Made by a program: the position numbers and the translations under genes. A stretch of 64,000 nt of DNA, taken from assembly GCF_028640845.1 (NCBI RefSeq), contig NC_080540.1:52124561-52188560 (forward strand), given 5' to 3'. Of the stretch, positions 23,001 through 33,800 are shown in pieces. The notes under the pieces are model-generated. The model was not told the DNA's origin. It did no database searches and saw nothing but the letters and a program-made list of their open reading frames with translations. Position 1 is the stretch's first letter. Each line of letters begins with the position of its first letter. The DNA comes from Ahaetulla prasina (taxonomy: Eukaryota; Chordata; Lepidosauria; Squamata; Colubridae).

Positions 23001-24654
23001 CTGTGCAGTCAGCCATAAGAGTACTAAGAGAGCCATGTGAAGTGTTTGACTTAATTCTGCATGAAGCAAGACAAATAGGAACAACAGCTTTGTGGATTGT
23101 GAACGAACAAAATAGTCAGTCTATATTCTTGAACTAAATTTCCAAGCAATCATATAGCAGTTAGAAGGAAGCATGAGCAGCTTGTACTTGCTCCAAAACA
23201 TGAATGTGCAATCTTCATAATTTTATAAATGTGAAATGTGGCATTTAAGAGACTTTTAAAAATTTGATGGATTTGATGGAGGATTAAAAATGGATGTTGT
23301 CACATAGCATTAAGGATTTGAATCTGAAATGTTGCAAGATTACTTTCTCTAGTAGTAAGCCCTATATTATTTCTGTAAAGAAAAGAAATCTCAAATCTGA
23401 ATTATATTCAAGTTCTCATGCTCATCACAGAGAGACTGAAGTTCTTAGGTTGATGGATAAAGATTGTAGATCTGAGATTAAGTTAACACTTTATTCTTTT
23501 GTAGTCTTTTTTTTTCTTATGGTGTCAGGGGGGTGGTTTGGGGGGAAAAACACACATTTGGATTTTTTAAAAAAGTCCTTAAAATATGGTGGATTGCAGG
23601 AATGCTACTGTTTACTCATACAAAAAGTGCCCTTAACCATTTGTATTGTCTCTCCCCTGCATTTTTGCAGGCCCGTGTTTTATATTTTAAGTGAAAAGGT
23701 GTTTGATGAAATATGGTACATGATTTCAGCAGGAAAAAGAGAACAGTTATTAGGCAATGGAAATATTTTGTGTGCTTGGATTTTCATGAAAATATCCTAC
23801 AGTATATTGACTACTGAAACTAGAAATGAAGAAAATATGCCCAGTTATATTTTGCATCAAAACAATAGCAAGCTTTTAATTCACCATCTACTTATAATTA
23901 AAGTTTACTTCCTTCAAAGAAAGCAGGAAATAAACAATTGAACATTGGAACAAAATAATGATGAAAACTAAATATAGGGACACATGTATTTCACTAATGC
24001 TGTCCATGCGCAAATGCAGAAGGCTGCACTAGATTCACTATTTGAAACACATTATTAAGATATATTTTATTTACATTAAAGAAAACTATTACAGTATGAA
24101 GCTTTGCTTAATCTTTATTTTGATTTTGGAATCCTTCTGTTAAAAAACTACAGATTTGGCCAGCTGTGATGTTGGTAATGATAGTAAGGATTATTTTATT
24201 AGTACAATACTGACCATAAAATATGTCCCTGAAGCTAAGTAGAGAAAGTAGAACTATGTTATGACTTTCTGTCAAGTTTTGTGGAGAAAGTATTTATGTT
24301 AACCTTTTTCTCCCCAGGTTTTAGAAGAGTTAATGATAGAGAAATGATTCATTCCAGTCTAGGGGTAGGAAAGAGAGATGACAGATAAGGCCAAGTTAAG
24401 ATAAAAAGGAGAAGAATATTAGCACATATATTACCCTGACATTTAGGGTTTGCACTCTGTGAGCAAGGACCAGTAGCAAGCAGGGCTGACATCATTACAA
24501 TTATAGCTAGATGGGGATTTTCACCAAAGTACCACAGACCTAGTTTTTCTTTCAAAGCATCATGGACCTGCTTTGAATCAGATCAGTATTCCAACTGGTG
24601 GTGAAGATCTGCTATATAATAGTTACATCTGAGTTATAGATTGGGTTTCTTGGC
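23001..24654. other. no recognised gene; one unexplained 215-codon frame
   Basis: The plus-strand frame at 23294-23941 is open for 215 codons in AT-rich DNA. It has no domain I recognise. It includes the hydrophobic stretch LTLYSFVVFFFLMVSGG and a lysine/asparagine-rich end. No splice-site or promoter context supports it. The rest shows no repeat family. Confidence 0.3.
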
Positions 24655-25358
24655 TACAGGTAATCCTTGACTTATAATTGGCTGTTTAGTAACCATTCAA
24701 AGATACAATGGACCAGTGGTGGGATTCAAATTGTTTTACTACCAGTTCTATGGGCGTGGCTTGGTGGGTGTGGCATAGTGGGCATGGCAGGAGAAGGATA
24801 ATGTAAAATCTCCATTCCAACCCCACTCCAGGGGAAGGATACTGCAAAATCTTCATTTCCTCCCAATCAGCTGGGACTCCGGAGGCAGGGAATAGATGTG
24901 GCGGGGCCAGTCAAAGTGGTATTTACTGGTTCTCTGAACTATTCAAAATGTCTGCTACCGATTCTCCAGAACTGGTCAGAACCTGCTGAAATCCACCTCT
25001 GCAATGGACCTCCTGTACATATAACCCAGTTCCAAAGGTTTGATGGTTGCCCTCTTACAGTCACATGACTGCATATTGAGCATTAAGCAACCAGTCCCCA
25101 ATTATGGCCATTTGTAGCATCCCATAGACCTTGTTTTACAATCATTTTGCCAAATATTAGCATTTACTTACAATTTTCACCAATTCTGGCCCATAGTGAT
25201 CCATTGGTTTGCTTAATGACTATGGTGTTCAGTTAACAAATGCAACCAAAAGGTCATAAAATCAGATCGGTCATGTGAGTGATTTGTTTTATTACTGTCA
25301 TGACTCATGACCATGATAGTCAGGCTCCATTGCAGTTGTAAATTGAGGACTATCTTTA
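24655..25358. mobile_element. palindromic-ended MITE, interrupted by hAT
   Basis: Left end TACAGGTAATCCTTGACTTA, right end AATTGAGGACTATCTTTA: degenerate inverted copies of the TACAGGTAGTCCTTGACTTA-type end also seen at 60739-61200. The interior includes AGGTCATAAAATC and TTAATGACTATGGT-type blocks shared with that copy. A hAT MITE sits at 24714-25001. Confidence 0.7.
24714..25001. mobile_element. hAT MITE with perfect 8-bp duplication
   Basis: Begins CAGTGGTGGGATTCAAAT and ends GCTGAAATCCACCTCTG. The flanks are CAATGGAC at 24706-24713 and CAATGGAC at 25002-25009. It has no coding capacity. Internal features include GGGCGTGGCTTGGTGGG and TTCTCTGAACTATTCAAAAT. Confidence 0.9.
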
Positions 25359-25546
25359 TCTCCTCCTGTCATCCCACTTTTTTTTTAATGCGACTAGTTT
25401 GCACTCCAATGAGAGAGGACTTATGGAAGTGACTGTTCTCTAAGAGTGGGCTGGCTCTTTATTCCTATGTGCTGGCAAGCCAGATAATGTAATAGTGATT
25501 TTGGACCCTGAAGAAAGAGGGCATCAGCCAGGGCAGCTGGAAAAGC
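25359..25546. other. short unassigned spacer
   Basis: No gene or repeat that I recognise between the MITE and the solo LTR. Confidence 0.3.
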
Positions 25547-25551
25547 AAAAG

Positions 25552-26106
25552 TGTTCTGTCCTCCTCGTCTCTGTCTGAACAATGGCTTAATTAGCCGGCT
25601 CTTATCAGCTCTGGCAGCAAAAGAACCAGCGTATGCCAAGATCCCTCGTTAGCAGCCAAGACGCTGGTGAGTCACAACCTTCAGCTCTAGTCAATCCGTG
25701 GATTTGCCTGATACAAAGAGACACACCAGCTCTTGCTGCCTTTTATATCCTGTGGGGTGTGCTCCATGACTCAGCACTTCCTAGGCCTGCCCCTTCCCTG
25801 CTTTGGTTGTTCCCTTCTCTCCTGCCTATGAAACCTAGGATTCAACCACGCCTGATTGCTGTCAGCTGGGGGGGGGAAGAGTCAGGAGATGGAAGCCTCA
25901 TTAGTTCTTCCACCTGGCCTGCTTCTGGCTCCTGGAGCTGAGCCAGGGAGGCTGGTGCTTCCGAGGTAAGTCCTGACGGCCCTTCCCCCTCACTGTCCAA
26001 GTCACTTTCTGGCAGCAGGCCTGGCTCCAAGGCACTTTCTGGCAGCAGGCCTGGCTCTAAGGCACTTTCGGGCATGGGGCCAGGTTCAGGGGCTGGAGCC
26101 ACAACA
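25552..26106 (-). mobile_element. solo LTR, same family as the LTR in the Gypsy element
   Basis: On the minus strand it begins TGTTGTGGCTCCAGCC (26106) and ends with the complement of TGTTCTGTCC (25552). AAAAG flanks it on both sides (25547-25551 and 26107-26111). It shares GGGGCAGGCC…AAGTGCTGAGTCATGGAGC and a TATAAAAGG-type promoter box with 33897-34418. Near the 5' end it has a 30-bp tandem repeat (plus-strand 26002-26061). The 97-codon minus-strand frame here is part of the LTR and not a gene. Confidence 0.8.
26002..26061. repeat. 30-bp tandem duplication in the solo LTR
   Basis: Two units of 30 bp starting ACTTTCTGGCAGCAGGCCTG differ at one base. A third, divergent partial unit follows. 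The other LTR of this family shows a related CCAGGCCCC-rich segment but not the same array. Confidence 0.8.
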
Positions 26107-26111
26107 AAAAG

Positions 26112-26720
26112 CCTTGAACTGTGTAACATTACCACCTTCTGACCCTTAGCAGTACCACTATGCCATATGAACCTTGTGGCCTCTCAGAACTGCCAGACTA
26201 CTGGGGAAATCAAAGGACACTTCCAAGTTACCATGGATCCCCTGAGATACTGTTTAATAGAGCAATATATGCTATCTAAGATACCTGGGGTATTTGTGCA
26301 CTGGCTTACTTTCTTTCCTTTCCTTTTTTAAAGCAACAGCTTTGCAACACTGCCTAATTTGTAGGCACTGTTGAAACCCAGGGACCCAAATAGGACAGGT
26401 TTTTTCTTCTGATTTCAATCCAAGAATCTATTTTTTTTTAAATTTGTAAGAAACATACTTTCAGACCCAATATTTTCCCCCTCCCTCTTTTTCTATTATC
26501 TGTATTATTCTTGTTGGAAAAAGCAACCTATATTATTCTAAGGACATAGACAATATAGATGTACTGTATGTACTTAGTTTTGATAAATGGAGGAGCACTT
26601 ATAGAGGATGGGTTCAATTATTATAAACAAAAAAAAGACTATATCTTGGAGTTTTATTTCATGTATTATTTAGTTTTCTTTCTAGCTAGTCTCAGCATCG
26701 ATTCTTAGGGCAGTTTATTA
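26112..26720. other. no recognised gene
   Basis: AT-rich, unique-looking DNA without a supported feature. Confidence 0.35.
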
Positions 26721-26771
26721 AATTAAAATAAATCACATTTAAAAACTACATATGGTGATTATTTTAAATGA
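26721..26771. repeat. 51-bp inverted repeat, left arm
   Basis: This arm matches the complement of 28169-28219 at 49 of 51 positions. It starts AATTAAAATAAATCACATTT and ends TGATTATTTTAAATGA. Confidence 0.85.
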
Positions 26772-26964
26772 AACAGAGGGTAGGTAGAGTGAAGGGTGAA
26801 CCAAAGATAAGAAAGGCTGGATATGAGTACAGTATTCACAGTAATAGTATTGGATTCATGGCTTTTAAATAATACTGTATTTTGTTATTTTGTTTGGCAT
26901 ACAGAAGAAATGACAGGAGATAGAACAGTAGCATTGAGGGCCTCCCATAGGGAGACCCCTATGA

Positions 26965-27098
26965 CAGGGGTCTCCAACCTTATTAACTTTAAGGCTTGTG
27001 GACTTCAACTCCCAAATTCCTCTGCCAGCAAAGCTGGCTGAGAAACTCTGAGAGTTGAAGTCCACAAACCTTAAAGTTACTAAGGTTGGAGACCCCTG
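26965..27098. mobile_element. palindromic hAT MITE
   Basis: Begins CAGGGGTCTCCAACCTTA and ends TAAGGTTGGAGACCCCTG, and most of the 134 bp folds on itself around CAGCAAAGCTGGCTG. The flanks are CCCTATGA and TTCTATGA (6 of 8 match). A half copy of the same family is at 45548-45643. Confidence 0.85.
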
Positions 27099-27120
27099 TT
27101 CTATGAAATCTAATCTAATC

Positions 27121-27299
27121 CAGTGGTATTCAGCTGGTTCTATCTGGTTCAGGTGAACCCATAGTAGTGGCTGCAGGAGGCTCCGCCCACCTGCACGGAA
27201 ATCATCACGTCCTGTTTTCGACACTCTGCGTGTGCGCAGAGGTGGCATGCATGCTTCCAATTACCAACCGGTAGTGAAGATAAGTGAATATTACCACTG
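27121..27299. mobile_element. hAT MITE with perfect 8-bp duplication
   Basis: Begins CAGTGGTATTCAGC and ends GAATATTACCACTG; ATCTAATC flanks it on both sides (27113-27120, 27300-27307). The 179-bp body has GGCTCCGCCCACC and GTGTGCGCAGAGG segments shared with 60348-60530. Confidence 0.9.
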
Positions 27300-27307
27300 A
27301 TCTAATC

Positions 27308-28168
27308 CATAAATTGCTATATCTTTATACTATTTCTACTTCAGTTGCATCTTGACAAACATAGAGATATCAGATATGAGCTGCAAAAATATGAAAGACC
27401 ACTATTTGGTAGCAGAACTGTATAAAAGAAATCTTCCCTACTATGACTGACTGACTGTTCCAACTTATATGGCCACACATCTCAACAAGTGGTTCCAACT
27501 AGTGAGGTTATCCATATCTTTGTAATACAGATTTGATAACCCTTGTAAAGAGAAACAAATATTAATTATTATTAAGAAGTGAATGATTAATTTGCCATAA
27601 ACCTCCTGCTTCTCCTTTTTATACTGCTACTACTTCTATTACGATGTGCTAATTCTACATCTGAACTTACTGATAAAAGTTAAGGTTAGAAGATTTTTCT
27701 GTTGTAATCCAAACAATGACATTTGACCCAAGTCCTTTTATTTGTACTCTTTTCCCCCCCAAAAAATACAAACCAAACCTCCAAAATCTGTTCTTAAAAA
27801 ACAACAAATATCAGCAAATAGTTTTTACACATTGGGGTAGTTCGATCTGTCTTCTGTTTTATAATAAGTGAAAAGTCCACAGATCTTTATGCCTTGATAA
27901 ATTAGAAATACTGGATATATAAGGAAGACCAATATATATATATATATAGAGAGAGATATGTACCTTCTTGACATAGAACAATTAGTCTAAGATCAAGTTA
28001 ACAATTAGATCAAATTCTAGTAATAATAAGACAAACTGAAACCATGTTAGAGTTCTATATAAGCCCTACATTCACTTTCCCCTCCCTAACATCATCATCA
28101 TTTTAGCCATTGCCTATCCCCTGCAGGATGAAGGCTTCTTCCGCATGTTTCCAGCCAATTGGGCCCCA
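27308..28168. other. no recognised gene
   Basis: AT-rich DNA with a short (TA)n at about 27932-27947. No repeat family or exon supported. Confidence 0.35.
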
Positions 28169-28219
28169 TCATTTAAAATAATCACAATATGTGGTTTTTA
28201 AATGTGATTTATTTTAATT
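28169..28219. repeat. 51-bp inverted repeat, right arm
   Basis: Inverted partner of 26721-26771. It is also bracketed by GGCCCCA (28163) and TGGGGCC (28224-28230), a 7-bp inverted pair. Confidence 0.85.
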
Positions 28220-28230
28220 GAATTGGGGCC

Positions 28231-29818
28231 TATTTTCTCAAAATGGTCAGAGTATGTTGAATTGTCTTATTGTGTGTGCTGAAACAAACTCTGGCACAAC
28301 TCACTAGAAGGCTTATTTTTTTAAGAATTCGGTTTGCATTCATGATATCGATCATGCTAAATTACTGCATTTCTCATTGACCAACAGCAGAAAAAAAATG
28401 CTGTAGAAAAATACTGCGTTACAGGTGTTACGACAATCTGCTCTTCATATCAAGGCAATTTATATTGACAGTGCTGCTGGTATGTGCCACTGTGTGCCCC
28501 TTTCCAGCTGAGTAAACAAACAAAACCTCCTGGAATTACTTCTCAGCTCATTATCAGCTGCAGTTATGTCATGTTCATTTACTTGGAAATCATATACGAA
28601 CACATGAATTAGGTCTGTATGAGGAATTAATACTGCCCCCAAATTTCTTTGCCAAGAGTAGTCTTATCTGTGAAAGACGTGTTTGTTTTGCTTTATAACA
28701 ATTTGTTACTGAAATTCATCGTTTTTTCCCATTACATCTTTTCCCCAAAAAATCTGTAGCCTTCCCAGCTGCCTTGAAAAAAATAAATTAAAAAAATTAT
28801 GTTATCTTTAACAGTTTGTTTGTTCAATCATCCATTCAGTTTCAAGGCTTCCCAACTCCTCAAAGACTCTTGGTGGCTTGCAATTAAAAAGAAAACAAAA
28901 CACATACATAAACAGCTGATCAGAAGCTAACTAATATCACAGAAAAACAAAAATTATAGCGGCTCCTCAACCATCCATCCGTCCCCTGTTTGGATAAAAA
29001 AAAAAACCAAGATGTTAATAGTTTTCAGAAAATCATTAAGTTGAGCAAAATACAGATTTCTTGCGGGGGTGGGTGTGGGTGGGAGAGATGTCATTCTCAG
29101 TTGCCATCACTGAGAAGGCACATTTCCATTTTTGGGGAAGAAGTGGTGAACTGAAAACCACTCCACAAAAAGAAGAAGAATGAAGAGCTAGTGAACAGAG
29201 AAGTTGCTCTTTTAGAAAGTTATTGTAGGAGATGACCAGACTGAATCCAAGGGAGGAGAAAAGGCATCATCAGTCATGAGTCCCTTCATGCCCACAAGAA
29301 TTCTAAGTCCAGCCACCTTGCATTTCTCTGATTCTTAACTGCCACCAAATTGATTTGATTGTTAGTAGTTGAGATTCTAAGCTTCAATAACTATTTATAC
29401 CCGTTTGAACTGCCTGGATCTTCTGATTTCTCTGTTGCTTGACACTTACAAATGGATCAAGGGTCCAACTGAATTCAAAACAATATTTTCCAGTTAATAT
29501 TACGAATGCTTCCCCTGGGAAAATACTTTTGTTTTGATTTCTTTTCAAAAGGAAAAAAAAACATGGTAGGATGAGATGTTGAAGCTTGGACACTAGAGGG
29601 AAATAGAAAGTTCAACTTGATTTACTAAATATAGAGTGAAACAAACTATCTTAATATTGAACATATCAAAGGATGTTTTTGAATGATGGACTCTGAAGAT
29701 AATTATAAGAGGGTCTACCTATATAGAAAGACTGTGTTTAAAAGATGCAAAGGAACAAATATTACTTGATGTGACTGAGGCTGATCTAAAAGTGGATTTA
29801 ACAATGGTGGGCTACAAT
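28231..29818. other. no recognised gene
   Basis: AT-rich DNA. Small A-rich and T-rich runs only. No exon, RNA gene or repeat family that I can support. Confidence 0.35.
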
Positions 29819-29823
29819 AATTA

Positions 29824-30012
29824 TGTAATGTATCTTTAAACTTTAGGAAGGAATTTTGGGCGGGAACAAGCACGTTGCTGATTGGTTGAAGCCTCAGCCA
29901 AAATAGTATATAAAGAGGGGTTTTTGCCGGTTGTCTTTCGCTGGGTTCACTATAAACTAAAGAGCTGTTGTCACTCACTGGTCTCCTGCCTCTTTATTGC
30001 CCGAACTTAACA
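29824..30012 (+). repeat. 5' LTR of the Gypsy element
   Basis: Starts TGTAATGTATC and ends CGAACTTAACA. It contains a GATTGG (inverted CCAAT-type) box at about 29879 and a TATATAAAG box at 29907-29915, a plausible promoter. Differences from the 3' LTR: one near the start (AGGAAGG versus AGGAGGG), two next to the TATA box and one near the end (CTGCC versus CTGTC). Confidence 0.93.
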
Positions 30013-30013
30013 T

Positions 30014-30030
30014 TGGCAACGAAGGTGGGA
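30014..30030 (+). promoter_or_regulatory. primer-binding site, tRNA-Ser(GCT)-like
   Basis: TGGCAACGAAGGTGGGA begins two bases after the LTR. From memory, the complement of the 3' end of vertebrate tRNA-Ser(GCT) plus CCA is TGGCGACGAGGATGGGA, a 14 of 17 match. No other tRNA I can recall fits as well. It would prime minus-strand DNA synthesis. Confidence 0.6.
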
Positions 30031-30113
30031 TACTGAGGCAGTGAGATTGGGAAAAGAGCTGAAGGAGCAAAGAAGGCGCGAACCCAGCCAGTTTCGAGGG
30101 CGGATAGTTAGCG

Positions 30114-30800
30114 ATGTCCAGCTACACGCCGCCAGCGCCATTTGACCCAGCCAAGGAGAAATGGGGGTCGTACATGGCTCGTTTCGAGTGTTTCCTCGAA
30201 GCGAACGAACTACAAGGAGTTTCGGATAATAGGAAGCGAGTGTACTTCCTGAGCCACTGCGGTCCAGAGGTTTTCGATACCGCAGAGTCACTTTCAGAGC
30301 CAACGCCGGTACAATCGGTACCGTGGCAAACACTACAAACAACACTTCGAGTGCACTACGCACCAGTACCCTCAAAGTTCGTCCAACGGTTCGAGTTGAG
30401 GCAGCGGGTACAGCGTGAGGGCGAATCGATAAGCGTATACATGGCCGCGTTGAGGAAAGCCGCGAACCACTGTGAGTACAGAGATTTGGAGGACTCCTTA
30501 CTCGAACAACTCATTTGTGGGGTCAGGGACATCCGACTGCAAAGGCGGCTGCTGTCTAAGAGCAACCTGACTTTGGCAATAGCCTTGGATGAGGCCAGGA
30601 CTCACGAGATGTCTACCAAAGTGGAACAAACCTTGCAAAAGCCGAACGCACAGGGTGCCGGAGCGAAAATAACACCGGTCCACAATGAGGAAGTCCAGGC
30701 CAAGTCGGAAGGTGAGGAAGAGGAAGAGGTTTTCCACACCGGGAGGCCGGAGAGAGGGGACCGGGGCGAATGCGTGAGTTGCGGGGGCCAACACCAATGA
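30114..30800 (+). pseudogene. gag-like ORF of the Gypsy element, truncated by a stop
   Basis: The frame encodes 228 residues starting MSSYTPPAPFDPAKEKWGSY. The middle (W..L…L…Y.P….FELRQR..REGESISVYMAAL) is typical of Gypsy capsid proteins. An acidic stretch (SEGEEEEEVF) leads into a first zinc knuckle CVSCGGQHQ, where a TGA at 30798-30800 stops it, probably a CpG-to-TpG change. A second zinc-knuckle segment lies just downstream in the pol frame (30823-30868), spaced C-x-C, one residue shorter than usual. The start was chosen as the first ATG after the primer-binding site with good capsid similarity. Confidence 0.85.
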
Positions 30801-30822
30801 CAACACTGCAAGTTTAAGGGCG

Positions 30823-33800
30823 ATTTGTCGGTGCGAAAAGAAAGGTCACATAGCGCAGGCCTGTCGAGCCCCAACCTTCCGCCAAAATTCAAACCGACCA
30901 ATCAGAGCGGGAGCAGCGAAGCGGCCCGGGATTGGTCCATTCAAAAAGGGCGCGAAGTTAAATCAGACCACTGTGAGAGTGGGCCACGCATCGACACGAC
31001 TAGAAAAAAAGATTTTTACCAAAACATACATTGAAGGGGTGCCGTGCCAAATGGAAGTGGACACCGGCTCGTCAATCACAATTATGTCCTGGGACACCCT
31101 CGTGAGAGACTTGCCAGCCATCGCAAAGCGCCAGCTACAGACCCAGAAGCTGAGAGTGCAAGACTACCAAGGAAATCGAATCCCTGTTCGAGGGGTAACG
31201 TCCGTCAAAGTCAAGTATGGACAATTCAAGAAAACCCTGCCAATCACCGTAGTAGATGGAACTTTACCGAGTTTGCTAGGACTGGACTGGTTCCGAGCTT
31301 TGGGCATGGGAGTGACCGGGGTCTTCAGAAATGAAGTCAACCTCAAAGATGAACTGCTGAAGGAGTTCAAGGACGTCTTCAAAGACTGCCTGGGCAAGTA
31401 TGAGGGGATCCCTATTTCTTTTAATCTAGACCCACAAGTTGCCCCTATCAGGTTAAAGGCTAGGAGAGTCCCATTCACTCTAAAGCCCAAGATTGACAGG
31501 GAATTGGACAAGCTAGTAAGCCAGGGAATACTAGTCCCCGTCGACCATGCAAAATGGGAGACACCTATAGTGACCCCAGTCAAACCGGACGGATCGGTCC
31601 GGATTTGCGCTGACTAAAAGGCAACACTCAATAAAGCATTGCAGAAGAGTGCATACCCCGTCCCAGTAGTGCAACATTTGCTGCACTCGTTAGGACAAGG
31701 GCAGGTTTTCGCCAAACTCGATTTGGCTCAAGCCTATCAGCAGTTACCCGTAGATAGCAGCACAGCCGAGGCGCAGACAATTGTCACGCACTGGGATGCT
31801 TTCAAATGCACTCGACTCCAGTTCGGAGTTAGTGTGGCTCCAGGGCTATTTCAAAACCTAATGGAGCGACTATTACAGGGTCTACCCGGGGTGGTACCAT
31901 ATTTCGACAATGTATTGGTATCAGCTGAGAACTTAGAGGAACTGGGGGTAAGACTAAGGAAGGTTTTGGGCATTTTCAGGTCTGCCGGGCTTAAAGTTAA
32001 GCTTAACAAATGCCAAATTGGGGTGGAATCCGTAGAATTCCTGGGGTACAGAATAGACAGGGAAGGGATTCACCCTACTGAGAGCAAGGTACGGGCCATC
32101 AGGAAGGCCCCAGCTCCCAAAAATAAAACGGAGTTACAAGCATTCTTAGGGCTTGTCAACTTCTATGCGGTATTCTTAAAAAACAAGGCAACAATAGCCG
32201 AACCGTTACACAAATTACTAGCAAAGAAAGCTGTTTGGTCCTGGGGAAAGGTGGAAGCTAAGGCATTTGAAGGGGTAAAAAACCTTTTGTCCAGCGATAG
32301 CCTCCTCATTCAATACAATGGCACGTTGCCATTAGTACTAGTCTGTGATGCATCTCCCTACGGGGTGGGGGCTGTGCTCAGCCATAGGTTACCGAATGGA
32401 ACAGAAGCCCCTATAGCGTATTATTCCCGAACAATGTCCTCGGCCGAAAGGAACTACAGCCAGCTGGATAGGGAGGCATTGGCTATAGTCTCCGGGGTTA
32501 AGAAATTTCACGAATATGTATTCGGACGAGATTTCGAGATAGTCACGGACCATAGACCCCTACTGGGACTCTTAGCAGGCGACCGCCCAACACCCATTGC
32601 ACTTTCACCCAGGCTGACCCGATGGACTATCTTCCTAGCGGCATACTCTTACAAATTGCTCCACCGCCCCGGAAAAGACTTGGGGCATGCGGACGCTCTG
32701 AGTAGATGCCCTTTACCAGAGACTATCGAAGACCTGACCCCGGGGACACCCGTCCTGCTAATTGACTCTTTGGACTCTGGCCCAGTCACATCCAAGGAAG
32801 TGGCTAGGGCATCTTACAAGGACATTACCATAAGGACTGTAATCGGTTGGGTGCAAAGGGGATGGCCCGCTGCGCTGGGCGAGCATTTCAAAGACTTTGC
32901 GAAAAAATGAGCGGAACTATCGGTTCAAGGGGGGTGTCTGTTATGGGGGGATAGAGTGGTCATCCCGGAGAAATTACGAAAAAATGTATTGGAACTATTG
33001 CATGTGGGCCACCCGGGGATCGTGAGGATGAAGAGTTTAGCGAGGAGTTATGTATGGTGGCCCCTAATGGATAAGGAAATTAGCGACAGGGTAGGGAAAT
33101 GCCAATCCTGCCAAGAGTCAAGGCCACTACCCCCTACAGCCCCAATTAGAGAATGGGAGAAACCCCAGGGGCCATGGTCTAGGATTCACATAGATTTTGC
33201 CGGGCCATTCCATGGGCAAACCTTTTTAATTGTAGTAGATGCCTACTCAAAATGGTTAGAAATCATCCTCATGAGAACCACGACGGCCGAGGCAGTTATC
33301 TCAGTCCTGAGGCACCTATTTGTAACCCATGGCCTGCCCGACACCCTAGTTTCCGACAACGGCCCGCAATTCACGGCAACCCAGTTTGAGGGGTACTTGG
33401 CGGAGGAGGGCATCAGACATGTCCTCTCGGCGCCTTTCCACCCGGCGACGAACGGACTTGCAGAACGTTTCATTCGGAGCGCCAAGGAAGCGCTATCTAG
33501 GATAAGGCCAGGTGATTGGCAAACAAAAATCAATATCTTTTTAGCAGTCCAACATAGAACCCCCTGTGTGACAACTGGCCGCAGCCCGGCGGAACTATTG
33601 ATGGGCAGGAAGCTCAGGTGCCCGTTAGACCGACTAAACCCAACCTACACCCCAGATGGGTACAAGGGGATACAAGGAAAAGCTAGGGAAATGACAGTGG
33701 GTGACCCAGTGTGGGCACACAACTATAGCGAGGGTCCAACATGGTTAAAAGGAACAATTCTTGGAATAACCGGGCCGAAATCATATGTAGTAGACATGGA

